Origin: Brevibacillus borstelensis
GTDB taxonomy: Bacteria > Bacillota > Bacilli > Brevibacillales > Brevibacillaceae
Length of the DNA stretch: 64,000 nt
NCBI RefSeq assembly: GCF_003710865.1
Contig: NZ_RHHO01000012.1
Location: forward strand, 166,973-230,972
Direction of reading: 5' to 3'
Below, piece after piece: positions 33,289 to 40,896 of the stretch. A model generated the notes under the pieces. It was not told the origin of the DNA. It did not search any database and saw only the letters and a program-made list of their open reading frames with translations. Both the position numbers and the translations under genes were made by a program. Numbering within the stretch: position 1 is the first letter of the stretch; the number at the start of each line of letters is the position of its first letter.

Positions 33289-34782
33289 TTATGCCTTTGC
33301 GGTCATTTCCGCCAGCACCGACTTGATGATGTCTTTGATCTCATCCCGGCTGAGGCCGACGTTGAGAGACGATACCGCCTCAAGAGCCGCTGCTTCCGTC
33401 GCGGCAGTTGCCGCTACTGGCTGGGACGGGGGCATCTCGCGGATGCCAAAGGCGACGCGCTTGACGTTGAGCAAATGCTGCGGCCCGATGTTGTCGGACG
33501 TGATGTTGTTCCCAAACGAACCGCATCCGAGCGTCAGCGACGGCTGGATTCCGGTCGTCGCGCCGATGCCGCCAAAGGTGGTGCCGGTATTGACCGCGAT
33601 CCGCGATGCCGGCTGGGCGAGGCCAAATGCCGTGATGACGGCTTCATCTTGGGCGTGAATCCCCAGCGTATGGCCGAGTCCGCCCAAATCCAGCAGCTCC
33701 CGGCAGCGCTTCGCCCCTTCTTTCCAGTCCAGGACCGTATAAAATCCGAGGATCGGAGAGAGCTTTTCCACCGACAGCGGGAACGCCTTGCCCACCTGTG
33801 TTTCTTCTCCGATCAGCACGCGGGTGCCCGTCGGAATGGAGATTCCCGCCAGCTCTGCGATGGCTTGCGGGGAGCGGCCCACGACCTTGGCGTTGAGCGA
33901 GCCGTTGATCATAATGACAGCGGCCACTCTTTCTTTTTCCTGTTCATTGAGGAAATAGGCGCCTTCCCGCTGCAGTGCGGCAATGACCTGCCGCTTGATC
34001 GACTCGTCTACGACCAGTGCCTGCTCGGAGGCGCAGATCGTGCCGTAGTCAAACGTTTTGCTTTGTACGATATGCTTCGCTGCTGCAGCCACGTCTGCCG
34101 TGTGGTGAATGTAGACCGGCACGTTTCCCGGTCCGACGCCAAAGGCGGGCTTGCCCGAGCTGTAAGCCGCTTTTACCATCGCCGTTCCGCCTGTAGCCAG
34201 AATGACGTCAGTCAGCTTGTGCTTGATCAATTCATTCGTCGCCTGCAGAGTCGGTTTGGTAATGCAGTGGATCAGCCCTTCTGGGGCCCCTGCGCGTACA
34301 GCTGCCTCGGCCATCAGCCTTGCCGCTTCCAGCGTGCATTTTGCCGCAGACGGATGCGGGCTGAAGATGATCGCATTGCGCGCTTTGAGCGCGATCATCG
34401 ACTTGAAGATCACCGTCGAGGTCGGGTTTGTGGAAGGAACGATTCCCGCTACAATCCCTACGGGCTGCGCTACCTCCCAGACCTTGTTCTCCTCGTCCTT
34501 GCGAATGATCCCTACCGTTTTGCGGTCCTTGATCGCTTCGTAGACGCGCTGTGCGGCAAACAGGTTTTTCATCCGTTTGTCCGGCACATTCCCAAAGCCG
34601 GTCTCCTCCACAGCCATCGCAGCCAATCGCTCAGCAGCTTCCTCGCCCGCCTTGGACATCGCCGCAACGATGGCATCCACCTGTTCCTGGCTGAAGCTCT
34701 CCAGCTTGGCCTGCGCTTCTTTGGCTTTGGCGAGGAAAGTCCTTACTTCCTGCACCGAGTACAAATCAGCATCCAGCATCAT
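33289..34782 (-). CDS. eutE: CoA-acylating acetaldehyde dehydrogenase
   Basis: 497 residues. ALDH fold: PVGIVAGIVPSTNPTSTVIFK near 105 (cofactor), ATGGTAMVKAAYSSGKPAFGVGPGNVPV near 200, catalytic Cys in FDYGTICASEQALVVD near 250. The C-terminal tail after an Ala-rich linker, LSRDEIKDIIKSVLAEM, is a classic encapsulation helix, so this copy is loaded into the shell. It turns acetaldehyde, NAD and CoA into acetyl-CoA. Its ATG overlaps the stop of the BMC-SAP gene (ATGA), with GGAGGTG as ribosome site. Confidence 0.94.
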   Translation of the reverse strand: MMLDADLYSVQEVRTFLAKAKEAQAKLESFSQEQVDAIVAAMSKAGEEAAERLAAMAVEETGFGNVPDKRMKNLFAAQRVYEAIKDRKTVGIIRKDEENKVWEVAQPVGIVAGIVPSTNPTSTVIFKSMIALKARNAIIFSPHPSAAKCTLEAARLMAEAAVRAGAPEGLIHCITKPTLQATNELIKHKLTDVILATGGTAMVKAAYSSGKPAFGVGPGNVPVYIHHTADVAAAAKHIVQSKTFDYGTICASEQALVVDESIKRQVIAALQREGAYFLNEQEKERVAAVIMINGSLNAKVVGRSPQAIAELAGISIPTGTRVLIGEETQVGKAFPLSVEKLSPILGFYTVLDWKEGAKRCRELLDLGGLGHTLGIHAQDEAVITAFGLAQPASRIAVNTGTTFGGIGATTGIQPSLTLGCGSFGNNITSDNIGPQHLLNVKRVAFGIREMPPSQPVAATAATEAAALEAVSSLNVGLSRDEIKDIIKSVLAEMTAKA

Positions 34783-35297
34783 TTGTCTTCACCTCCATCT
34801 TTCCGCTTGGCTTCCAGATGGCGAATCAGGTCTTCTTTTTTCGCCGTGTTGATCTCTTGCTGGGAAAGCGGGAATTCCGCATACGAGCGGGCCAGCTTTC
34901 TCAGATCGTTGATCGACATGGCGTCAAGCTCTGCAGCTTCGGTATTGTCGACCGCCGCCTTTTCTGCAGCCGATTGCTCCTGGGCAGCAGCCTGCGGAGC
35001 GGATTCCTTTTGACTAAACATCTTTTTGATCATCTGGGGCACAGACTCGTCCGGGCGCGGTATGACGTGGGAATGCAGCAGGCGTCCAACCCGCTTTGCT
35101 GCGTCCGAACCCGCGTCGACTGCGGCCTGCACCGACGAGACATCGCCGATGACGTAGACGGTGACGATTCCGGCATCTGCTCCTTCATAAGTTACTACCT
35201 GGACATCTGCCGCTTTGGCCGCGGCATCTGCGGCAGCGACTAGTGCCGGAAAGCCCAGCGTCTCGATCATGCCGAGCGCATATGCATGAGCACGCAT
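34779..35297 (-). CDS. BMC shell protein with C-terminal SAP/Rho-N-like domain (EutK-like)
   Basis: 172 residues. Residues 5-90 are a BMC domain ([49 protein letters not shown]). An Ala/Glu/Gln linker follows (95-130). The last 40 residues, SINDLRKLARSYAEFPLSQQ then TAKKEDLIRHLEAKRK, look like a SAP or Rho N-terminal helix-extended-helix motif that binds nucleic acid or protein. EutK of enterics also joins BMC to a nucleic-acid-binding-like domain, but of a different type. ATG at 35297 with GGGAGG; coupled to eutE. Confidence 0.85.
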   Translation of the reverse strand: MRAHAYALGMIETLGFPALVAAADAAAKAADVQVVTYEGADAGIVTVYVIGDVSSVQAAVDAGSDAAKRVGRLLHSHVIPRPDESVPQMIKKMFSQKESAPQAAAQEQSAAEKAAVDNTEAAELDAMSINDLRKLARSYAEFPLSQQEINTAKKEDLIRHLEAKRKDGGEDK

Positions 35298-35313
35298 TTA
35301 CGTTTCCTCCCGC

Positions 35314-35964
35314 TTATCGTTTTACTGGCGTTGCAGCGACACTTCGCACCGCTTCGGCAAATGCCTCTGCCGCAGCGCTGCACGCCGACTGGCTGCCGGT
35401 CAGGAGCGCTCCCCCGAAGTTGGTTTCTGTAGGCGGGCCAAAGAATTGCTTGAGCTCCACATCCGCCGCCTTGAGTGCGGCGTCGATGCCGTACATGGCT
35501 TCGAGGGGAGGGGCGATCAGATAGGCCAGCGGTTCGCCCTCGGGAATACCCGCCACCTGGGACAGATAGCTTCCTGTCCGCGATACGACGTGAGCGTAGT
35601 ATGCGTGCGTTCCTTCCTCATTGAGCGAATAAAAGCAAGCCCCGTTCGCCATGAAAGCAATCGCCGCATCGAGGCCGCTTTCCACTTCGGAGGGAGTAGC
35701 GCCTCCGATCACTCCGATAAACTCACCCGACAACGGACCCGAGGCGTGGGCCGAACCCGCGTAAAACGAACGGGCATAGACCACTTCCACTGCCGCTTTC
35801 TTTGTCGCTTCATCAATGGCTGTGTAGCCTACATCATCGATCGTTGAGGTAAGCAGCCCCAAGCTTCGGATGTGGGGAGCCACATTCAGCTTCTCGGCCA
35901 GCCGGGGATCCACATTGGGGATCATCCGTACGGCCAGTGGCGTTGCTCTGATCGGTTTTTCCAA
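35314..35964 (-). CDS. eutL: Microcompartment shell protein EutL
   Basis: 216 residues, a tandem-BMC trimer-forming protein: PLAVRMIPNVDPRLAEKLNVAP at the start, HASGPLSGEFIGVIGGATPSEVESGL near 75, EEGTHAYYAHVVSRTGSYLS near 120 and PPLEAMYGIDAALKAADVEL near 155. EutL has a gated pore thought to pass large cofactors. TTG start at 35964, with GGAG 11 bases upstream. First gene of the operon, 170 bases downstream of the presumed promoter, behind the terminator-bearing leader. Confidence 0.92.
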   Translation of the reverse strand: MEKPIRATPLAVRMIPNVDPRLAEKLNVAPHIRSLGLLTSTIDDVGYTAIDEATKKAAVEVVYARSFYAGSAHASGPLSGEFIGVIGGATPSEVESGLDAAIAFMANGACFYSLNEEGTHAYYAHVVSRTGSYLSQVAGIPEGEPLAYLIAPPLEAMYGIDAALKAADVELKQFFGPPTETNFGGALLTGSQSACSAAAEAFAEAVRSVAATPVKR

Positions 35965-36015
35965 TGCCAGTCACGCTCCTTTCCGGTAAAGGCACCAACC
36001 CTTTGCCAAAAAACG

Positions 36016-36065
36016 CAAAAAAGGTGCCGAAACACATGGGTGTAACCCTCGTGTTCTTGGCACCT
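36016..36065 (-). terminator. Leader terminator upstream of eutL
   Basis: AGGTGCC/GGCACCT with an inner AACAC/GTGTT, then T6 on the minus strand. A third copy of the arm (GGTGCC, near 35993) downstream can pair with GGCACC instead. Confidence 0.8.
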
Positions 36066-36127
36066 TTGCCTTTGATTGTTCACTTGTCATAAAAAAGAAA
36101 GAAGTGGGGAAATTCTGTTTACTCCCC
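36059..36127 (-). promoter_or_regulatory. Putative dual-hairpin EutV target in the eutL leader
   Basis: Candidate P1 at 36106-36127: GGGGA-(GT)-AA pairs with TTTCCCC around hexaloop ACAGAA. Candidate P2 at 36059-36070: GGC/GCC around AAAGGT. Both loops have A1 and G4. P2 uses the GGTGCC that is the 5' arm of the terminator, the same design as at 28051. The P2 stem is only 3 bp, so this is tentative. Confidence 0.5.
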
Positions 36128-36140
36128 GTGTTTTCACTTT

Positions 36141-36146
36141 ATTATA
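36141..36146 (-). promoter_or_regulatory. -10 box of the eut operon promoter
   Basis: TATAAT on the minus strand. No good -35 at 16-18 bases; the region there is the cre-like site. Confidence 0.5.
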
Positions 36147-36159
36147 GCCCACCCGAAAA

Positions 36160-36173
36160 TGCAAGCGTTTTCT
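36160..36173. promoter_or_regulatory. cre site (CcpA) at the eut promoter
   Basis: TGCAAGCGTTTTCT matches the cre consensus TGNAANCGNWWNCW at every fixed position. It overlaps the -35 region of the eut promoter, where CcpA binding would block transcription under good carbon supply. Confidence 0.6.
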
Positions 36174-36203
36174 TCCGTTTTTCCTGTGATTTCCGTACGT
36201 AAC

Positions 36204-36248
36204 GGCTTTACAGACCGTTTGCCTTTTCAGAGAGCAGCGGTCTTTTTT
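36204..36248 (+). terminator. Terminator of unclear origin between eutL leader and lysR
   Basis: AGACCG (about 36210-36215) and CGGTCT (36238-36243) followed by T7 on the plus strand. No plus-strand gene ends here. Confidence 0.6.
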
Positions 36249-36295
36249 TGCCCCAAAATAACGCCTTACTCAAACCGCAGGAGAAGGAACACTGA

Positions 36296-37201
36296 TCACT
36301 TCCGCTCCAGAGAATCGGGGAGCACATCATTTTTCCGCAGCAAATCGAGAAAAATATCGAGTGCTTTCGTCCGAAACGGATTCGCTTGCGTCACCAGGGA
36401 AAATTTCCGCATGATCGGCGTTTCAGATAGCTTTACGGTGCTCAGCGACCCCAAGGTAAGCTCTTTGCGAATCGCCCAGGAGGAAAGCAAGCTGACGCCC
36501 GTTCCCGCCTCTACCGATTCCTTGATGATCTGCGTGCTGCCAAATTCCATCAGGTTTGCCGGAGACAGACCGAGTCTGGCAAACATTTTTTCGGCGGCTT
36601 CCCTCGTCCCTGAGCCCTCTTCCCGCACGATCCACGTTTCTTCCTCCAGCTCCTCTACCGTCACCTTTACTTTTTTGGCCAGCCTGTGGCTGGACGAGAC
36701 GATGATCTGCATTTCGTCGTCGGCAAACGGCTCAATGCTCAGCTTTTCATGCCGACACTCTCCTTCCACGATGCCCGCATCCAGCTGTCGTCTGGCAATA
36801 AGATCGACAATCTCTTTTGTATTGTGGATCGTGATCGTCGGCTTGATTTTGGGGTACCGGTCGCGCAGGCGGGCAACCACGTGGGGAAGCACATACTCGC
36901 CAAACGTATAGCTCGCACCGATGATCAAATTGCCGCTTGGCGTATTCATCAGATCGTCCACCAGATCGCGCATGCGCGTGTGAAGTCCGAGAATCTCCTT
37001 GGCATGGTGATACACGATCTCTCCCGCTTTGTTCAGGCGTACATATTTGTTGCTTCGCTCCAGCAAGCGAGTGCCGAATTCGCGTTCCAGCGCTTGAATA
37101 TGCTGGCTGACTGCCGGCTGTGTCATGTGAAGCTGCTCGGCCGCGCGGGAAAAGCTTTCTTTTTCCGCCACTGTTACAAAAACAAGCAACTGCTGATCCA
37201 T
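36296..37201 (-). CDS. LysR-family regulator of the YeiH-type exporter
   Basis: 301 residues. N-terminal helix-turn-helix (FSRAAEQLHMTQPAVSQHIQALE near 17-40), C-terminal periplasmic-binding-like effector domain with IIGASYTFGEYVLPHVV near 90. CysL/CbbR-like. ATG at 37201 with GGGGGG upstream. It is divergent from yeiH, the usual arrangement for control of that transporter. A 17-bp palindrome at 37257 lies between them. A TATAAT for this gene is at 37238-37243. Confidence 0.88.
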   Translation of the reverse strand: MDQQLLVFVTVAEKESFSRAAEQLHMTQPAVSQHIQALEREFGTRLLERSNKYVRLNKAGEIVYHHAKEILGLHTRMRDLVDDLMNTPSGNLIIGASYTFGEYVLPHVVARLRDRYPKIKPTITIHNTKEIVDLIARRQLDAGIVEGECRHEKLSIEPFADDEMQIIVSSSHRLAKKVKVTVEELEEETWIVREEGSGTREAAEKMFARLGLSPANLMEFGSTQIIKESVEAGTGVSLLSSWAIRKELTLGSLSTVKLSETPIMRKFSLVTQANPFRTKALDIFLDLLRKNDVLPDSLERK

Positions 37202-37256
37202 TCTGCCCCCCACCCGTTTTCGTGTGTCTTGGCCCCATTATACTATTTTGCTTATC

Positions 37257-37273
37257 ATCATTATCATAATGAT
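37257..37273. promoter_or_regulatory. LysR-type operator candidate
   Basis: ATCATTATCATAATGAT, a perfect dyad around a central C, in the lysR-yeiH divergent region. It fits a LysR T-N11-A site. Confidence 0.5.
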
Positions 37274-37408
37274 TTATTTTTCTTATTCACCGGTTTGCCG
37301 TATGCTGGAGTTGGTTGTAAAACAGTTCGGAGGAAGCCTCTCTTTTGGAGAGTGCGGCACGAGGGCCATTGTCTTTTCCTTCTGCAAAAAAGTAACGGAG
37401 ATGATGCA

Positions 37409-38476
37409 ATGTCTACTCAATTGAAAAACAGCATGCCCACGGATGACGAAGCCGCTTTGGCAAAAGGCAGGCCCGGCGCGGCAAAAAAAGCGCCGGCAGC
37501 CTGGCTGTGGCTGGCGGGAGTGGGTTTTACCTTTATCGTGGCCCTGCTCGGATACGGCCTTGCACAGGTTCCCGGCTTTGACCGCGTGGGCCAACTGGCA
37601 TGCGCCATCCTGATCGCGGTAGCTTACCGCCAAATCTGGGGATACCCCGAAGCGATCCGGCCCGGTATCCAATTTTCCGCCAAACGGCTGCTGCGTCTCG
37701 CCATCATTTTGTACGGACTGAAGCTGAATATCGATGTCGTCATGTCGGATGGCTTGGGGTTGCTCGTATACGATGCGGGCGTTATCGTCTTTTCCATCTT
37801 CCTGACCCTGCTGATCGCCAAATGGCTGAAAGCGGACACCTCGTTGTCGCTCATGCTTGGAGTGGGTACCGGTGTATGCGGAGCGGCAGCCATTGCAGCG
37901 GTGTCCCCCATCATCAAGGCTAAGGACGAGGATACGGCGATTGGTGTAGGAATTATCGCACTCGTCGGTACCATTTTCGCTATCACCTACACCATCCTGA
38001 GGCCGATTCTGCCTTTGTCGCCAATCGAATACGGCACCTGGTCAGGGGTCAGCCTGCATGAAATCGCACACGTCGCACTCGCAGCGGCTCCAGCCGGACA
38101 GGACGGTCTGGCGATCGGGCTTTTGGCGAAGTTGGGCCGCGTTCTCCTGCTCGTTCCGCTCTGTTTCATCCTCATGTACTGGATGAAGCGGACAGGCAAA
38201 GCAGATGGAAACGCCAAGATCGAGTTTCCCTGGTTCCTGATTGGCTTTATCGCCATGAGTGTCTTTGGCAGCTATGTACTGGGCAAGCAGATTCCCGTTT
38301 CCTACGGTTTCAGCAGCGGAATCGCCAGCCTCACTACTTTTGTTTTGACGATGGCCATGGTCGGCCTCGGCCTCAATGTCAACCTGCGCGATCTGCGGAC
38401 CAAAGCATCCCGCCCGCTCATCGCCATGGCGATTACGTCCGTTTTGCTTTCCGTGTTGACGTTTGTACTCGTGTAG
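37409..38476 (+). CDS. yeiH: YeiH/UPF0324 family putative sulfate exporter
   Basis: 355 residues with about 10-11 membrane segments. Family motifs: LRLAIILYGLKLNIDVVM near 85, LMLGVGTGVCGAAAIAAVSPIIKA near 145 and WSGVSLHEIAHVALAAAPAG near 210. Relatives are proposed to export sulfate or related anions. The start is the ATG at 37409, 8 bases after GGAG; a much longer frame upstream runs through lysR and is not coding. Confidence 0.88.
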   Translation: MSTQLKNSMPTDDEAALAKGRPGAAKKAPAAWLWLAGVGFTFIVALLGYGLAQVPGFDRVGQLACAILIAVAYRQIWGYPEAIRPGIQFSAKRLLRLAIILYGLKLNIDVVMSDGLGLLVYDAGVIVFSIFLTLLIAKWLKADTSLSLMLGVGTGVCGAAAIAAVSPIIKAKDEDTAIGVGIIALVGTIFAITYTILRPILPLSPIEYGTWSGVSLHEIAHVALAAAPAGQDGLAIGLLAKLGRVLLLVPLCFILMYWMKRTGKADGNAKIEFPWFLIGFIAMSVFGSYVLGKQIPVSYGFSSGIASLTTFVLTMAMVGLGLNVNLRDLRTKASRPLIAMAITSVLLSVLTFVLV

Positions 38477-38557
38477 ATGTGGATGTCGCCTAAAGGAGCA
38501 TGGTGACTTGATGGCAATCAGCGGGCACGTCCTGGCGCAGCTTTAGAGCAAAAACGG

Positions 38558-38600
38558 AAAAGACGGCTTGCTGCGAACCCCTCGCCTAAGCCGTCTTTTT
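38558..38600. terminator. Bidirectional terminator between yeiH and the PepSY gene
   Basis: AAAAGACGGCTT (38558-38569) pairs with AAGCCGTCTTTT (38588-38599). T-runs are present on both strands, serving the convergent genes. Confidence 0.9.
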
Positions 38601-38603
38601 CGA

Positions 38604-38936
38604 TCACACGTCTTCTCTTTCGACCTTGCGCACTTTCCCTGTCACCGCATCGATTTCCACTTCATACGGCTGATTTTGCTCGTTGATCACGATGACCTCA
38701 TAGACGGGCACGCCATCTTCCGTTTCCAGCTCTACATGGACGACTCGTCCCTTTACCTGCTGCAATGCGATTGTCTTGGCCTGCTCTACGGTGATAAGCT
38801 GCCGCGCCGGAGCCAGGTTGGCAGGCTGGTCCACACGACCGGAGTCATTCGCCGCGAAAGCTGGTTGGCCTGCCAAAGCAATCATGCAGCACAACCCCAA
38901 CACGCCCAACATCCTTCTGGTCGTCGTCTTCTTCAT
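38604..38936 (-). CDS. Secreted PepSY-domain protein
   Basis: 110 residues. Signal peptide to about residue 29 (LGVLGLCCMIALAGQPAFAAND). One PepSY domain follows: ITVEQAKTIALQQVKGRVVHVELETED, then VYEVIVINEQNQPYEVEIDAVTGKV. PepSY domains often inhibit proteases or act at the membrane surface. ATG at 38936 with AGGGGG upstream; monocistronic. Confidence 0.85.
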   Translation of the reverse strand: MKKTTTRRMLGVLGLCCMIALAGQPAFAANDSGRVDQPANLAPARQLITVEQAKTIALQQVKGRVVHVELETEDGVPVYEVIVINEQNQPYEVEIDAVTGKVRKVEREDV

Positions 38937-39033
38937 GTTTCCTACCCCCTTTCCACGGCTTGTTACGCACATAGTTTGTCTCCGGCCCGCGCCTTTATTC
39001 CTCCAAATCCCTTTTCTTGCTTATCGTCCCAAA

Positions 39034-40080
39034 TCACCGCATCCAGTCTATCCGCTGCACTTCCCCCGTCTCCAGCGACCGCTGGATCGCCGTCATGACC
39101 CGGAGAACCTGAACACTCTCCTCGGGAGTGACAACCTGGGGTCTTTCCCCGGTTTTGACACAGTCCACGAAGTACTGCAGCTGATTGACAAAGGGGTCAC
39201 CCGGCTCGATTGCAACAGGCTGTCTGCTCCCCTCGCCATACCAGAAAAAATGGCTCTGTTTTTTCCCGGAAGCTCTGTCAGACGTATAGGAAAAGTCGAG
39301 CGTTCCCACTGGTCCATTCACCCTCATCGCGACGGAAAACGGGAAGTCCTTCCCCATCAGGTGCGAGCCTTCGACGACTGCCTTGCTTCCGCTTGCAAAC
39401 ACGAGATTGGTCACCACGTGATTCCAGGCTCCATTTTCGCTTTGCTTGCCGACAGCGTATACCGAAGCGACCGGCCCCAGCAGGTGGATCAAAAAGTCGA
39501 TATCGTGCAGATGCAGGTCAAATAAAGCCCCGCCGCTCTTCGCCGGGTCCTGAAACCACGAACTCCAGTCAGGCGGCTGCGAAAGCCGCTGGGCATAGAT
39601 CATCTCTGGCCGACCGAGCCGCCCCGCATCGATCCACTGCTTGATCGCGACGTACTCCGGCCAAAAGCGCAATACCTGCGCGACCATAAAGAGTACATTT
39701 GCCTGCCGGACCTCCTCCAGCATCCGTTCAGCCGCAGCGGGCGTGAGAGTGATCGGCTTTTCACACAAGATATGCTTGCCGGCCCGGGCAGCCTGTACGA
39801 CATGCTGTTCATGCAAATCCGTAGGCAGGCAAATGTCGATGATGTCGATCTCCTCCTGCTCCAGCATAGCCTCCAGAGCAGGATAATAACGGCAGGCGTA
39901 TTCTTCAGCCATCTGCTCCCCTCTTTCCCGATTGCGCCCCGCGATTGCCACCACCCGGGCGCTCCTGACTTGCCGGTAGGCGTTCAAATGCGTCTGGCCG
40001 ATATTTCCGGCTCCGACCAGTCCTATCTTTACGATTCTGTCTTCCTTGTCCGAAATCTGTTCGGATTCAGAGGCTGCCAT
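39034..40080 (-). CDS. Gfo/Idh/MocA-family oxidoreductase
   Basis: 348 residues. N-terminal Rossmann domain (KIGLVGAGNIGQTHLNAY near 17), the family lysine in HILCEKPITLTPAAAE near 105, and GGALFDLHLHDIDFLIHLLG near 185 with the catalytic His. Members oxidise sugars, inositols or their derivatives with NAD(P). The substrate is unknown. ATG at 40080 with GGAGGGG 7 bases upstream. It is divergent from ecsA and has no metabolic neighbour here. Confidence 0.85.
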   Translation of the reverse strand: MAASESEQISDKEDRIVKIGLVGAGNIGQTHLNAYRQVRSARVVAIAGRNRERGEQMAEEYACRYYPALEAMLEQEEIDIIDICLPTDLHEQHVVQAARAGKHILCEKPITLTPAAAERMLEEVRQANVLFMVAQVLRFWPEYVAIKQWIDAGRLGRPEMIYAQRLSQPPDWSSWFQDPAKSGGALFDLHLHDIDFLIHLLGPVASVYAVGKQSENGAWNHVVTNLVFASGSKAVVEGSHLMGKDFPFSVAMRVNGPVGTLDFSYTSDRASGKKQSHFFWYGEGSRQPVAIEPGDPFVNQLQYFVDCVKTGERPQVVTPEESVQVLRVMTAIQRSLETGEVQRIDWMR

Positions 40081-40191
40081 ATGCAATCCCCTCCTTCTTT
40101 TGGCATTCTGCTTGTCCCCCGCATTCGTGATATGATAAAGAGGGCCTTATCCGTATATTGGAAAAAAGCACGGCCTTTGAGGTGAAACCAA

Positions 40192-40890
40192 ATGCTTACA
40201 TTGGAGAGAGTCACAGGGGGCTACTCGACGGGAAAGCCCGCCATTCACGATATTTCCTTTTCCGTCCAATCCGGTGAAATCGTCGGACTGATCGGCTTGA
40301 ACGGAGCAGGGAAAAGCACCATTTTGAAGCACGTCCTCGGGTTTTTGCAGCCGTCTTCCGGGACGATCGCCTTCTCCACAGATCAGCCGCTGCTCGCCTA
40401 TGTACCGGAAATGCCGGAATTGTACGAAGAGCTGACTCTGTGGGAGCATCTGCAGTTCATGGCAAAAGCGTACGGGCTAGAGGAACAGCAGTTTCAGGAA
40501 CGGGCCAAACGGCTGCTGGAGCTATTCAGACTGGACAAAAGGGCGCATCATTTTCCCGGCTCCTTTTCCAAAGGCATGCGGCAAAAGGTGATGATCCTCT
40601 GCGCCTTTCTCGTAAAGCCGGATGTCCTTGTCGTGGATGAGCCGTTCGTCGGCCTGGACCCGCTTGCAACCGAGACACTGCTGAACCAGCTTACAGAAAT
40701 CAAGCAGGAAGGGACGGCGATCTTGCTGTCGACACATGTGCTGAGCCTTGCGGAGACGTATGTGGACCGCTTCGTCATCGTCCACGGCGGGAATATGTCG
40801 CTTCACGGCACGCTTGAGCAGATGCGCCAGCAGGCGGGGCTGCCGGATGCTACGCTTGAACAGTTGTTTTTGGCTGCGGTGCGGGGGTGA
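40192..40890 (+). CDS. ecsA: ABC transporter ATP-binding protein EcsA
   Basis: 232 residues. Walker A GLNGAGKST near 40, Q-loop region AYVPEMPELYEEL, signature FSKGMRQKVM near 125 (SKGMRQK), Walker B VLVVDEPFVGLD near 145 and the switch His in LLSTHVL. The sequence pattern is that of EcsA, the ATPase of the Ecs exporter, which in Bacillus affects secretion, competence and intramembrane proteolysis. GAGGTGA precedes ATG 40192. It precedes ecsB by 6 bases. Confidence 0.85.
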   Translation: MLTLERVTGGYSTGKPAIHDISFSVQSGEIVGLIGLNGAGKSTILKHVLGFLQPSSGTIAFSTDQPLLAYVPEMPELYEELTLWEHLQFMAKAYGLEEQQFQERAKRLLELFRLDKRAHHFPGSFSKGMRQKVMILCAFLVKPDVLVVDEPFVGLDPLATETLLNQLTEIKQEGTAILLSTHVLSLAETYVDRFVIVHGGNMSLHGTLEQMRQQAGLPDATLEQLFLAAVRG

Positions 40891-40896
40891 TGTGCC

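Noticed and set aside
35965..36295. Cobalamin riboswitch at the eut operon
   Set aside because: No B12-box or receptor-like core was found; the structure here is a terminator and small hairpins.
37257..37273. Fur box
   Set aside because: AT-rich dyad resembles Fur sites, but the arms are ATCATTAT/ATAATGAT rather than TGATAAT-N-ATTATCA, and the neighbour is a LysR regulator of an anion exporter.
36686..37408. N-terminal extension of the YeiH frame
   Set aside because: It reads through the divergent lysR gene and its promoter; a good GGAG site marks the ATG at 37409.
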